A stretch of 64,000 bases of DNA, from the NCBI RefSeq assembly GCF_016859285.1, contig NC_053412.1:6662426-6726425 (forward strand). Reading direction: 5' to 3'. The number at the start of each line of letters is the position of its first letter. The first letter of the stretch is position 1. Of this stretch, positions 55,201-64,000 are shown piece by piece. The notes beneath the pieces were generated by a model, which was given only the letters and a program-made list of their open reading frames with translations, made no database searches and was not told where the DNA came from. The translations under genes and the position numbers were made by a program. Source of the DNA: Xiphias gladius. Lineage: Eukaryota > Chordata > Actinopteri > Istiophoriformes > Xiphiidae.

Positions 55201-58200
55201 GAGGTGGGCTAAGAGAGAAAGGAAGATAGATGTGTCTTTTTGGAGGGCCAAAATTTTCGGACTGAAGCAAGTTTATACAACAAGTTACTTGATGGGACAA
55301 TTGCTGTTTCAGAGGCTTATTAAGTATTCAGTTTTTGGCATGAAAACCGAAAATGTAGGGTTGTTTTAGTGGCACACTTGGCTTTTGAGTATAATATAAA
55401 CCTGAAGTGGTTATAATCTGGCTGCGGACCTTTGTTGCATGTCATCCCCTTTTTTTCCTCCCATTTTTCCTTTCGTCTCAACTATTTACTCTCCAATACA
55501 ACAGATTTTCCAAAGACTGGTCTTTTAAAAAATAGATAAGATGGTAAATGTACGCAGCGTTTTAATCCACAAAATTCGGAATGTATTTTGGCAGCTTTTA
55601 GACATCATGACTAACATTCAAATCTGGAAAAAAAAACAAAACCCACCAAAGACTCGTTTTCCATTTATCCATCTCTCTGTGTAGGTGGAGGCATTGATGG
55701 AGAGGGTGGAGGAGCTAACAAAGGATAAGGTCCGACTGGTGGAGGAGTACGAGGCCAAGCTGGCCAAGGCTCAGGAGTATTATGAGAGAGAGCTGGAGGC
55801 CATGAGGAGAACACACCAGCTCACTACTGAGAACCTGCTGGCCTGGAAAAGGACCGAGGTAAAACCACAACAAAGACTCACATAATAAGACAAGAAGGAA
55901 GAAACCAGCAACCACATTTAGTTAACGGAATACTGCACTATTTTACAATATTACTTTTCCTTATGATGAATACAAAACATAAAGGTCTTTAGTATTCTGT
56001 TGCAGGCAGACACTTCCATAATGTTTTGTCCATGATATTAAACTAAACCTTTTTCAGATGAGTCTTTTTTTCCCGCAAACTGTGTTAATCTGAACACAAT
56101 CCAGGTATTCTTCTGTGCAAGTTGGTTAAAGATGAAGACAATTGATATAACAGATGCAAGTAGCATTAAAATCATTATCTGACAGTACAGTTTGAGGACT
56201 GTAAACCAGCATTAATTGGTATTTTTGTTCACTTCAGAGTGGTGGGATAAGCTGAACACGCAAAACTGCCATATCTCAGAGTGAATGTTTTAATTTTCTG
56301 CTCATGTTAAGGTTGAACTCCGTAAGGAATTCCAGGCTCAGGAGGCAGCGCTGCAGCGCTCGCTGTCCAAGCTGAGGAGTGAGCTTCAGAAGGCCCAGGA
56401 GGAAGCCAGAGAGAACCGAGACAAGACCAACAGACTGCAGACGTCACTGGCCAATGCTGAGGGAACCATCAAGGTGCGTGTGTGTTCATGTATGAATAAA
56501 ACCATAATCAGAACATCTGATTTACCAAATGTGCATACAACACTGATTTGTTTGTAACCATGTGGAAATAGTGCTAAACCATGATGGCTACTGCTGCTCA
56601 TACAAATTACCCATTTCTTCTTGTATTTACATTATTTCCAACAAAACACAAATAGTATGAGAGTCTTCTTTTGGTTAAATTTGGGTAGGAAAGTGGGCTA
56701 AATTGGGTGGAAAGCAGCAGCTGAAAACAAAGACAAAAGTAAAAGCTTGAGGGCAAAAACTGTTTTCAAGGATCTCAGAGTGGTGGGAAATCTAATGTGG
56801 TGTGCACTGATGGTCCTGAAGGCAAAATCTGTTGAGCAGTAATAGCTGGATAGGTTTATGTGACTCTAGGCTGTGGCGGGAGAGATATGACTGGGTTTTA
56901 AAACAGCGAATCTTGGATTGTTTGGATCGAAATGTTCCTGTGTGTACTGCAGAACCTGCACAAGCAGCTGGAAGAAGCCATCCAGGACGGAGAGATCTGG
57001 GTGATGCAGCTGAAGGACACTGAGTATGAACTAGAGGGCAGCAGGGAGCGAGTTCAACAGCAGGCAACTGAAATCCTCCACAAAGCCAGTAAGATACTGA
57101 TATACTGTCCAGTGCTGTGCACAGATATTTTACACAGCTGTTAAAAGGAAATTGCACTATTTGTTAGCCCGGAGCTTATTCTCATATTTTTGTGCATTAT
57201 GACTATTGGTCACGATAACATTTTGGTCGCCATGTCATCAAAGAGATTCGGGAAACATAGTCCCAGGTGAGAACAATGTCAGTTGGGGCAAAGAGCGCTA
57301 GCCTCTTACAGTTTTTCACAAAACTTCCCAGGAGCCTGAAGTGTGCAAATGTTGGCAGGATCACATTTCACAAGTGACTGTCATTTGCAATCTGCAGATA
57401 ATGGCTCTCGCATGTTCATACATTTGTTTTCATTTGTGAAATGTCAAAATAATTGTAAGAGGGGATGATGTCATGTAGCAAATTGAAACCTGCAGCTGAC
57501 TTTCTCTTTATTGTACTCAGTCCGGTGTTCTCGCCATGAATATTAAGAAAAAGAGCCCGGTCAAAAATGCCTCTTGTAAAACTGGCTTGTTTAGAAAAAC
57601 ATTTTATTCACTTTTAAAGATCTGGTAACATTATTAAATCTTTCATAATCCATTCAAAAGATGAAAATTTGTCATGAAAACTCTCTCCTGACTACTTTGT
57701 CTTTTTGAAATACCTGCTCCCTCTCTGCCTACTTAATTTCAGTCAATAATTCACCATGCTATTTTCCCTTGTTTGTCATTTAAGAGTTTTCTACCTGTTT
57801 TACAAGGAGCATGTCTTTCTCAGTGGAACTTTTGAATAGCTAATACTTTTTGGGATCTAAACAAGAAATTCACCTCCTGTTTGTTCTTTTGCTTCAGCAG
57901 TAAAGCAATAATAAAGCCTAATGCTCTTGCCTGCGGTAGAGAGCTCATCTGTTTGCTCACTGTGGAGCCTCTTTGCCAGACAGAATTTGATGTGACTTTT
58001 CCCAGGTCAGATTGGCTCTCTGCAGGCTACCCAGATGGCCCATGAAGCGACCATCAGGAACCTGGACCAGGAGCAGAGTCGGCTGAAGGAGAAGATCAGC
58101 AGGCTGGAGGAGGAGAGGGAGGCTCTGCTCAACCAGAGCCAGGCATCCAACGATCAGCACAAACAACAAGTGCTCAAACTAGAACAGGTACTATTGAACC

Positions 58201-58463
58201 TTCCTTAATTCCAGTCCAGTCTTAAGGACAACTCAGGTCATGAATCGCAGAAAGCCAACCCCTTCTCTCATCCCCAGTCTCTGCGTGAGGAGCACCAGGG
58301 CTATGAGAAGGAGCTTTCCAGACTCCGAGCACACTATGAGGAGGAGATGCTTCGCTTCAAGGAGGCGCAGGTCAGAGCGCTGGAGGAGATGGAGGAGAAA
58401 CACCAGGCCATGAGGGAGGAGGCCCAGCAGGAGAAAGAGGAGGAGAAGAACCTCCTCATGACG
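40396..58463 (+). CDS. fam184a: FAM184-family coiled-coil protein, N-terminal 508 residues (gene continues)
   Basis: Ten phase-consistent exons code an almost wholly alpha-helical, Glu/Gln/Lys/Arg-rich coiled-coil protein. After a short Pro/Ser/Thr-rich head (residues 1 to about 40) comes the family signature [26 protein letters not shown], then continuous heptad-type sequence. The match is much better to FAM184A (QYKSK, MSREVEE.R..FEEKLR, LRKEFQ.QEA, LQATQM) than to FAM184B, which shares little beyond the first motif. Human FAM184A is about 1140 residues, so under half is present. No further exon was found after 58463, so the rest lies beyond the right edge. The molecular function of FAM184A is poorly known. 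The ATG at 40396 is chosen because MAT at the start agrees with the mammalian protein; an in-frame ATG seven codons upstream (40375) is an alternative. Confidence 0.88.
41730..41975 (+). mobile_element. L2-type LINE 3' end with ATGG tail
   Basis: GTGAACTCCAAATTGCC, GGTGTGAATAAGACAGTGG, GACGACCTGTTCCAGACTG and CACAGCCCCCCACTATACCC, ending in GGATGGATGGA, follow the common fish L2/Maui-like 3' end. It is diverged and non-coding. Confidence 0.65.
43015..43271 (+). repeat. Dispersed repeat family B, copy 1
   Basis: Starts near ATTAATCAATTCATTTGTCC and ends with CTAATTTCATAGTTTCAGCT. It shares a perfect 25-base block (43101-43125) and further scattered identity with 62684-62912. The layout resembles a common teleost non-autonomous DNA transposon, but the class is inferred. 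Confidence 0.6.
46901..47138 (+). mobile_element. tRNA-derived SINE, plus orientation
   Basis: A tRNA-like head with A box TGTAGCTCAGGAGG (about 46908-46921) and B box GTGATTCGATCG (about 46953), then GAGCCCCAAATTGCCC, a TGTG-rich middle, AGACTAGAAAAGCTCTATGT and the tail GTCCATTTACCATTTAC. This is a widespread teleost SINE. It is a SINE and not a tRNA gene because a proper acceptor stem cannot be formed and the tail follows. Confidence 0.85.
48460..48590 (+). repeat. Polypurine (GA-rich) tract
   Basis: About 130 bases are almost entirely A and G on the + strand, with several GAGAGAG runs. It is low-complexity sequence in fam184a intron 1. Confidence 0.85.
51140..51217 (+). CDS. fam184a: fam184a exon 2
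   Basis: TCTTCAG acceptor, 78 bases, codes [20 protein letters not shown] and six more residues, then GTACGC. It completes the motif that begins in exon 1, across a 10.6 kb intron. Confidence 0.93.
51655..52140 (-). mobile_element. Tc1-like transposon remnant with transposase C-terminus
   Basis: On the - strand the frame reads [16 protein letters not shown], then [15 protein letters not shown], the third-acid region of a Tc1/mariner DDE transposase, with a stop or frameshift soon after. Downstream non-coding sequence at 51655-51760 (ATTTGGCAGCTGTCTGTACC on the - strand) matches the end of the same family. The 5' part is missing, so it is inactive. Confidence 0.8.
52225..52254. repeat. (GCA)n trinucleotide microsatellite
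   Basis: Ten GCA units in fam184a intron 2, the second CAG-type array in the window. It is intronic and not translated. Confidence 0.95.
52958..53092 (+). CDS. fam184a: fam184a exon 3
   Basis: GCTCAG acceptor and GTCAGT donor; 45 codons including [20 protein letters not shown] and [15 protein letters not shown], phase 0 at both ends, continuing the coiled coil. Confidence 0.92.
53450..53548 (+). CDS. fam184a: fam184a exon 4
   Basis: 33 codons: [20 protein letters not shown] and [13 protein letters not shown], between CTGTCAG and GTAAGG. Closely follows the FAM184A pattern. Confidence 0.93.
53549..54996 (+). other. fam184a intron 4
   Basis: A 1.4 kb intron. An open frame at 53660-54031 has no recognisable domain and is probably chance. 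Nothing else was seen. Confidence 0.5.
54997..55203 (+). CDS. fam184a: fam184a exon 5
   Basis: 69 codons from [20 protein letters not shown] through [14 protein letters not shown] to LAELHRQE, acceptor CAATAG, donor GTGGGC. Strong heptad content. Confidence 0.92.
55685..55858 (+). CDS. fam184a: fam184a exon 6
   Basis: 58 codons including [20 protein letters not shown] and [20 protein letters not shown], acceptor TGTGTAG, donor GTAAAA. Phase 0 both ends. Confidence 0.92.
56312..56473 (+). CDS. fam184a: fam184a exon 7
   Basis: 54 codons including [20 protein letters not shown] and [12 protein letters not shown]. The acceptor ends TTAAG, a less common AAG site, but phase and homology fix it. 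Donor GTGCGT. Confidence 0.9.
56953..57088 (+). CDS. fam184a: fam184a exon 8
   Basis: 136 bases coding [20 protein letters not shown] and [15 protein letters not shown], plus the first base of a serine codon. Donor GTAAGA. It is the only visible exon here that ends in phase 1. Confidence 0.92.
57089..58005 (+). other. fam184a intron 8
   Basis: A 0.9 kb intron, AT-rich, with no recognisable element. The introns at 53093-53449, 55204-55684, 55859-56311 and 56474-56952 are likewise featureless. Confidence 0.5.
58006..58187 (+). CDS. fam184a: fam184a exon 9
   Basis: CCCAG acceptor completes the serine, followed by [20 protein letters not shown] and [20 protein letters not shown]. Donor GTACTA returns to phase 0. 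Confidence 0.93.
58278..58463 (+). CDS. fam184a: fam184a exon 10 (last visible)
   Basis: 62 codons, [20 protein letters not shown] to [12 protein letters not shown], acceptor TCCCCAG and consensus donor GTGAGT. The intron to exon 9 is only 90 bases. The next exon is not in the window. Confidence 0.92.
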
Positions 58464-61400
58464 GTGAGTCCGGTATTTTGGGTTTAGTGTTTAGCATTTC
58501 TGTGGTCATCTGTTTGACATGTTGAATCTGAAATAAAATGGAAATGGCCAATTTGGGTTTTGCCACCTTTATGGTACAGGTGTGAACAGTTTGACAAATA
58601 ATCCAAACTCAAGGTGCTTTTACTTGATTTTCCCCAGGGCTTTCAACTGCATCTCATGGTCTTCACTTAGGGTTATTCCCTTACAAAAGCGACCAGTTCA
58701 ACTTTTATTACCATCTATTAGTGGAAAAACATATTGCTAAGGTTTTTACATTTTCAGACAAATATGAAACACACATTTGTTTACCCAGTATTAATTCATT
58801 GTTTGTTCAGTATTTAATTCCCCCCTCTCTAAATAGAAAACGCAAACAAAGATGGTCTGCCAATACTTTGAATAACCTTTGGTCTGAAGCAATCTAGACA
58901 CATACAAGATCAGTGACAGCTGACGAAACTTTACTGAAATTCATATTCAAGTATTTGGTCTTAGTACATTTTCCTAAATTACATCATGCTTGAACAACAA
59001 TTCAAGTCATTCCACAAAGAATTCCACAATTTGAGTCCATATACTGAAATATACATCTGCTTGAGCAAACGAAAGTGCACACGGATTTTTGAAATTCTGT
59101 TTTCTTTTGTGATCGTCATCATTGAAGTGCTACAGAGACCCTCTGATAAGCTTTGGGAAGTAGTCTGTTTCTCTATATGAACATAACTAACATAGTTATT
59201 AATTCAGTCTTAACCTGATATATACTGTATCAGATGTACACATTGGTTTGAATAAATGCTGTAGAAGTGGAAGAGTCATTTGTTCTTAAAGTACGAACGA
59301 TATGATGGCTGTGTTTTCTCTGTGTTATTGAATGGCTGAATTAATATTTAAATACTGCTGTCTGCATGCGTGAAACCCTCTGTCAGTTTCACTGCAAAAA
59401 AAAATCACATGCTCAGCTAGAGTTTTTCTCTTGTGGTTAGACTATTTTCAGATATTTGGACACTATTTAAAGTGGACCAAGGGAAACCCAGTCCGAGATA
59501 GTCTGAACTATTTTTTTGTTTGTTAAACATTTTTTGAATGGAGACATCTTATTGAACCTTATATATGGCCCCCATGGTGATAAAACATGGAAAAGGCCGC
59601 AAGTGAAGTCACCAATTTTCAGATATGAACAGTAATTACAACATAGACGGCTGAGTGTTGCTCTCAGGGTTTTGTATCTCTCTTTTTCTGTGCCGCAAGA
59701 TTAGCAATTAAATTTCCTCCTCAGAGCAAGTGGCCTCAATTGTTTAAGAAAATATGTATCTCTAAGAAATATGCAGCCCCCTCAATTGACTGCACACATT
59801 TAATTAGGTCAACATTAAGACTAAGACGTGAAAACAACATCACTGTCTCCCTGTATTTCCCTCTGTGTCTTCCATTTTGTCCCCGGTTGTTTTTCATCCT
59901 CCAGTTTTTTCACTCCTCATTCTCTGTCCTCTCTGGCTCTGAGTTCAAAGGGGCCGCATGGAGGGAATACACACGTCCTTGTTGCCAAAGGCACAAGAAC
60001 AACAGATCAAATTACACAGGTAAAATTATTTTACCCTGATTAATTTTCCAACCACAACAGCATTACATTACCAATAAGAAGCGGTTTAAAGCAGCAAGGA
60101 GGATTTCACTCTTTCTTGCGAGTCTTTTTTGATGCATCTGTGTACCAGCATTGTTCACTTGGGGGTGGGCTTACTTGCACCGATGCAAGACACGAGCAGC
60201 TGTGACTGTCCAAGCCGTACCGTATAATAACTCATCAGCCCACAATGAGGCTGATACTGTATCTGCTAATGAAAATATGAAAAACAATGTATGAGTGAGA
60301 CTAAACCACGGAGGTTCACTTTCAGCTATTCGGAGCTGAGCACAGCGATGAAGGATTTTAGCCTCAAATGGGTACACCAGCAATGAAGTATTGCACTTAC
60401 CATACAGTAAAACAACATAAAACATTTTTTGTCTGAATCCTGTGGTTGCTCTATTACTTTTGACAGTATTGGACCAGCTAATTCAATACAGTAACTGCGT
60501 GCTGACCATTTTTCCGATCTCTGATAACTTGATTCAAGGGCGATTTCTCACACAGCCTGCTTGGGTGGGCTCAAACGAACTCTGGTGCAGTGACCGATCT
60601 GGTTCGGTTTGTTTTGGCCGGAGTGAACGCGCTCAGTTGAGCTCCCGCAAACAACCCAAACAGCCAGACCAAGCCCACTTGAAACAATGGATCTCAGTCA
60701 AGTTCCAATCAGACTATGATTGGCAGTATTTGTGGCATATGTGGTGCATTTGCAGTCAGAGAACATAAATATACATTTCAGCTTCATTAAGGTGCAAAAT
60801 GACTTGATGTCAGTCACTGGAATTAGGTCCATTCTATTCCTTTTTTTTTTTTGTTTTACACCTATTTGTTTGATTGTAAAAAGTCTGTGTGAACACAAAG
60901 TGGACTGCAGCTAAAAGGCAACAATGCATCATTCATTTCTTTGACAGTCATTAGATCCCACATGGTGACGGCACTGACTACCTTGTGGGGAGCTGAGTGG
61001 TAGTCGTTAACTGATTGGTTAACAATACTATTATTTTACTGTAGAATGGTAGGAGAGCGAGGAGCGTTTTTTTTTTTTTTTTCCTGCATGCAGCCCTTAC
61101 AGTACGTTACGCGCCATTTATTCACACTCATGTGGCCCCACCTGCACTCAGCAAACATTAAGAATCCCATTCATAATGGAGTTTGTTGACATCCAGTCAA
61201 GGTGAATTAGTGAATTAGATATTTAACTACCACAGAGTAACTCACATTACTTTGTCGCAAAAAGTTCAGACTGTTCGTTCAAAATTAAATTTTTTGGTTT
61301 AAATTAAAGACATATTTTCTTCCTCTTGACTTTTTGAGTCAATTTTGAACTCAGTGTTCTCTCTCTGCCTCTTCCTATATTTCTCCTCTTTCTTAACATT

Positions 61401-62683
61401 TCTCTTCTTTTTTTCCCCCCCCTCGTGCGCTCATACTTTCAAGGCTGTTTGAAGCTGACTGCTAATTGGCTGATTTTCATTGACATTAAATCCTGCCTCC
61501 AAGCCAAGTGAGAGTGGTGTGTGAGCATGTGGGTGTGTGTTTATGGTGGGGGGGTGATGAAAAAAGGAAATATTACGTAAGCCAGAGCTGTGCTCTACCT
61601 CATCATCTTTAGATTAATGTCTGCTTTTATTGGGAGCAAAATTAAAGAGGATGCAGGACGACAAAGAGACAGAAAGGTTGACTGAAAAGAAGAAGACAGA
61701 ACTGGTCATTTTTAAAACAGCAAATTTCATTTTATACATCTTCATCTTCTTTACTTTTATCTCTGTCAGCAAGATATTAAGCAGTTTCCAAACCGAGGCA
61801 ATAAAAAGACTAATTCTGCTTGTGCTGTGTTAATTCATTATTCAACACAGTCTACTTAAGGCCAGATGAGGCAGCAGTAGAATTGCGGCTTTGCACAAGT
61901 ATCTTTCATCTGCCTGCCGCTGACTGCTCTGCCGTGGATCTAGATGAATTCATTCATTTATCTGATGGGTTCAGTTGCAGTCGATCACAATTTCCTGGAA
62001 CCCAAGGTGATGTCGTCAAATGTCTTGTGTTTTTTTCTGACTGTGTCTAAAACGCAAATATATGCAATTCTGTCACTGCAGCTCTAGTTAAGACCACATT
62101 TCAAACACACTAAACGGTATTCTCATTCTTTTATCCCACAGGGCATATAACAGTACAACCATGAATTTGTAAGTAGGATGTAAAATCTCCTTTTTAATTA
62201 AATTTTAATCCTAGTTTTTAATGGCCTTTGAAGCAGTTTTTATGTCATCTCTATCTATGGTTTTATTGTATGGGTATTTATTAGCAGTGTTTTGTAATCA
62301 GCACTGGTTGATTAGTAATTTCCATGTTTTTATGGATTCATAAATTGAACCTTGAAGCTTGTCAAAGGATGGAAACAGTACGATACAGGTGCAGCTAATG
62401 GGGTTAAAGTAAGAGGGTGTGGATTACGGGCTGGCTTCCATGTGGGTGAGATAAGATGAGAGGTTGCTTTATACAGTATGGGATGGAGGGTAGAGATGGG
62501 AAAACATTCCCATGGTTACGAATGGCAAGAGATCACGCCGTCAGATAGCTCAAGATGATGAGTGTAATTTACATAATGAATGAATAGCATTGAGCTAGCT
62601 TCCCAGCACATATAGGAAGAGTTTGTCTGTGGGGGGAAATTCAGTTGGGCATTAACCAAATTAGCATTAAGGTATACTTTAGG

Positions 62684-62912
62684 GATGTGATTGATTAATC
62701 TGTTTATTATGTTTTCAACTAATAGATTAATCAAGCCTGCTGCATCTGTATAAAGTCAGAAAACAGTGAAACATACCTGTCACAATTCCCCGAGCCTAAG
62801 GTGTCTTCAGATGTCTTGTTTTGTCCAAATAACAGTCCAAAACCCAATGACATTCAATTTCCAATTATGTAAATGAGAGAAAAACAGCAAATACTTGCAT
62901 TTGAGAAGCGCG
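62684..62912 (+). repeat. Dispersed repeat family B, copy 2
   Basis: Same orientation as copy 1. Begins with TGATTGATTAATCTGTTTAT, contains the shared 25-base block at 62822-62846, and ends with GCATTTGAGAAGC. It lies in the open intron of fam184a. Confidence 0.6.
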
Positions 62913-63264
62913 CATTTTTGCTTAATAAACTACTGAAATATTCCATCAGTTCTAAAAATTGTCAATTTTACTACTGTTTTAATAAACAGGGAATCCCATG
63001 TAGAAAACCACAAATTGTGCTGCTGTCAATTGTCCAAAACCAATATCCAATACTAGACATACACGATGCATGATGATAACCAGCACTAGAAATTCAGACC
63101 ACAATAGAAAATGTAAATGTATGTGTGTCACTTTGCAGATATTGACAATTGCATGTTCCTGCTTGTTAAAATGACCTTATTAAAACTTAGCTGCAGAGGT
63201 ACTTTCCATACTATGACGCTCATGTGAGAGGGTCTGAGGTTCAAAAACATAAATAGCAGAAACA

Positions 63265-63564
63265 CTATGCTAATTTTTTGGAGCAGAGTATTATGGCAAT
63301 CCAGGCTAGAAGATGTGGAGGTGATTTCAGCTGCTTGGCCCCCTTGTTTATGAGCTTTCGGCAATTCTGATCAAACTGTGTTTTGTTGGACAACTTCCCT
63401 AATGAACGTGAGGAACCGTAAATGACTCCTTTCACAGTAAAATAAATAGCAAAGAAGGAACTGAATGTGAGCAAGAAAAACATTTCTCCAAGGATGCTGG
63501 GCTGTTTATCCAGCAGTACATACAGTATGACAACTAAAGTACCAATACAATAAAAAGAACACAA
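63265..63564 (-). other. Unassigned hydrophobic open reading frame, 99 aa
   Basis: The frame opens MCSFYCIGTLVVILYVLLDK, has a second hydrophobic stretch (MFFLLTFSSFFAIYFTV) and a basic C-terminal half. I recognise no family. It has no splice context or promoter that I can see, lies antisense in a fam184a intron, and may be chance. Confidence 0.15.
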
Positions 63565-64000
63565 TGATGCTTTTTATTTTATAAGACATATCCACTAAAG
63601 ATATCATTGCTAGGGATGAATAGAGAAGAGAGACTGAGAAATAGATGAAATATAAGGAAAAAAAGCCACAATTTCAGGCGATAAATTGAGAGTGGCCCAG
63701 AAAGGATTTAATGCTTTGGTTTTTTAGGATTATAAAAACTGGTCTGTTTGACAAGATGGCCTTTTAAGTTTAAATGACAACTCACGTGCTCCTCCTTCAC
63801 TCAGTGGCCATGCTTCACGCCCAACAGCTGCCATGACTCCATATTAGGGCACAAATGGGATTTACTGTACAGTGTCTTCTTAACACTCCTCCTTTTTTTT
63901 TTTTATAAAGATTATACTTTTAGGGTATTTCTATAGGAACTCTTTTGAAACTGTATTCCTGTTTCTGGAAAAGGGCCACCAGGCTTCCATAGTAATCATA

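Larger units (their letters stand above)
58464..64000 (+). other. fam184a intron 10, open at the right edge
   Basis: At least 5.5 kb without a recognisable fam184a exon. It contains the family B repeat (62684-62912), T runs near 60841 and 61066, and an unassigned - strand open frame (63265-63564). Stretches near 59690-59830 and 61440-61510 are rich in AATTA-type motifs. Confidence 0.6.

Noticed and set aside
40396..58463. Assignment of the coiled-coil gene to fam184b
   Set aside because: Beyond [15 protein letters not shown] the FAM184B sequence diverges, while exons 3 to 10 keep FAM184A-type segments throughout.
60540..60860. Possible MITE with GAACT and GGTTCGGTT motifs
   Set aside because: It recalls some fish non-autonomous transposons, but I could not identify terminal inverted repeats or a second copy in the window.

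Overview
The window is nuclear DNA from a vertebrate, almost certainly a teleost fish. Support comes from split genes with consensus GT-AG introns, CpG-rich 5' ends on the two large genes, a gamma-crystallin gene, long CA/GT microsatellites, and repeat types common in fish: tRNA-derived SINEs, LINE 3' ends with GGAT/ATGG tails, and decayed Tc1-like transposons. Nothing prokaryotic or viral was seen. The species cannot be named from the sequence.

Three genes carry almost all of the coding content. (1) At 241-1894 on the + strand is a complete three-exon gamma-S-type crystallin (crygs-like, 174 aa) with a TATA box and a poly(A) signal. (2) At about 2608-35100 on the - strand is a complete 15-exon ELK-family voltage-gated potassium channel, best matched to kcnh3 (Kv12.2). 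All exon phases close and give 1153 aa: PAS domain, S1-S6 with a GFG filter, C-linker, cyclic-nucleotide-binding-homology domain and a long C-tail. (3) From 40396 to the right edge on the + strand is the 5' part of a coiled-coil gene of the FAM184 family, best matched to fam184a. Ten exons are visible (508 aa) and the gene runs off the window.

The first two genes converge: their poly(A) signals are about 0.7 kb apart. kcnh3 and fam184a diverge from two CpG-rich promoters about 5.3 kb apart. The large introns (kcnh3 intron 1, 10.8 kb; fam184a intron 1, 10.6 kb; the open intron after 58463) and the 35.1-40.4 kb intergenic stretch hold degenerate mobile elements, simple repeats and otherwise featureless DNA. 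The three proteins have unrelated roles (lens structure, neuronal excitability, a poorly characterised coiled-coil protein), so no shared pathway is implied.

I found no previously undescribed system. The points most worth a second look are an enlarged pore turret in the channel with four predicted glycosylation sites and an internal repeat, an in-frame upstream ATG and an overlapping upstream ORF in its leader, a short interstitial telomeric repeat beside a diverged duplication, and several repeat families present in two or more copies. Comparisons with human families rest on remembered sequence, not on a search.
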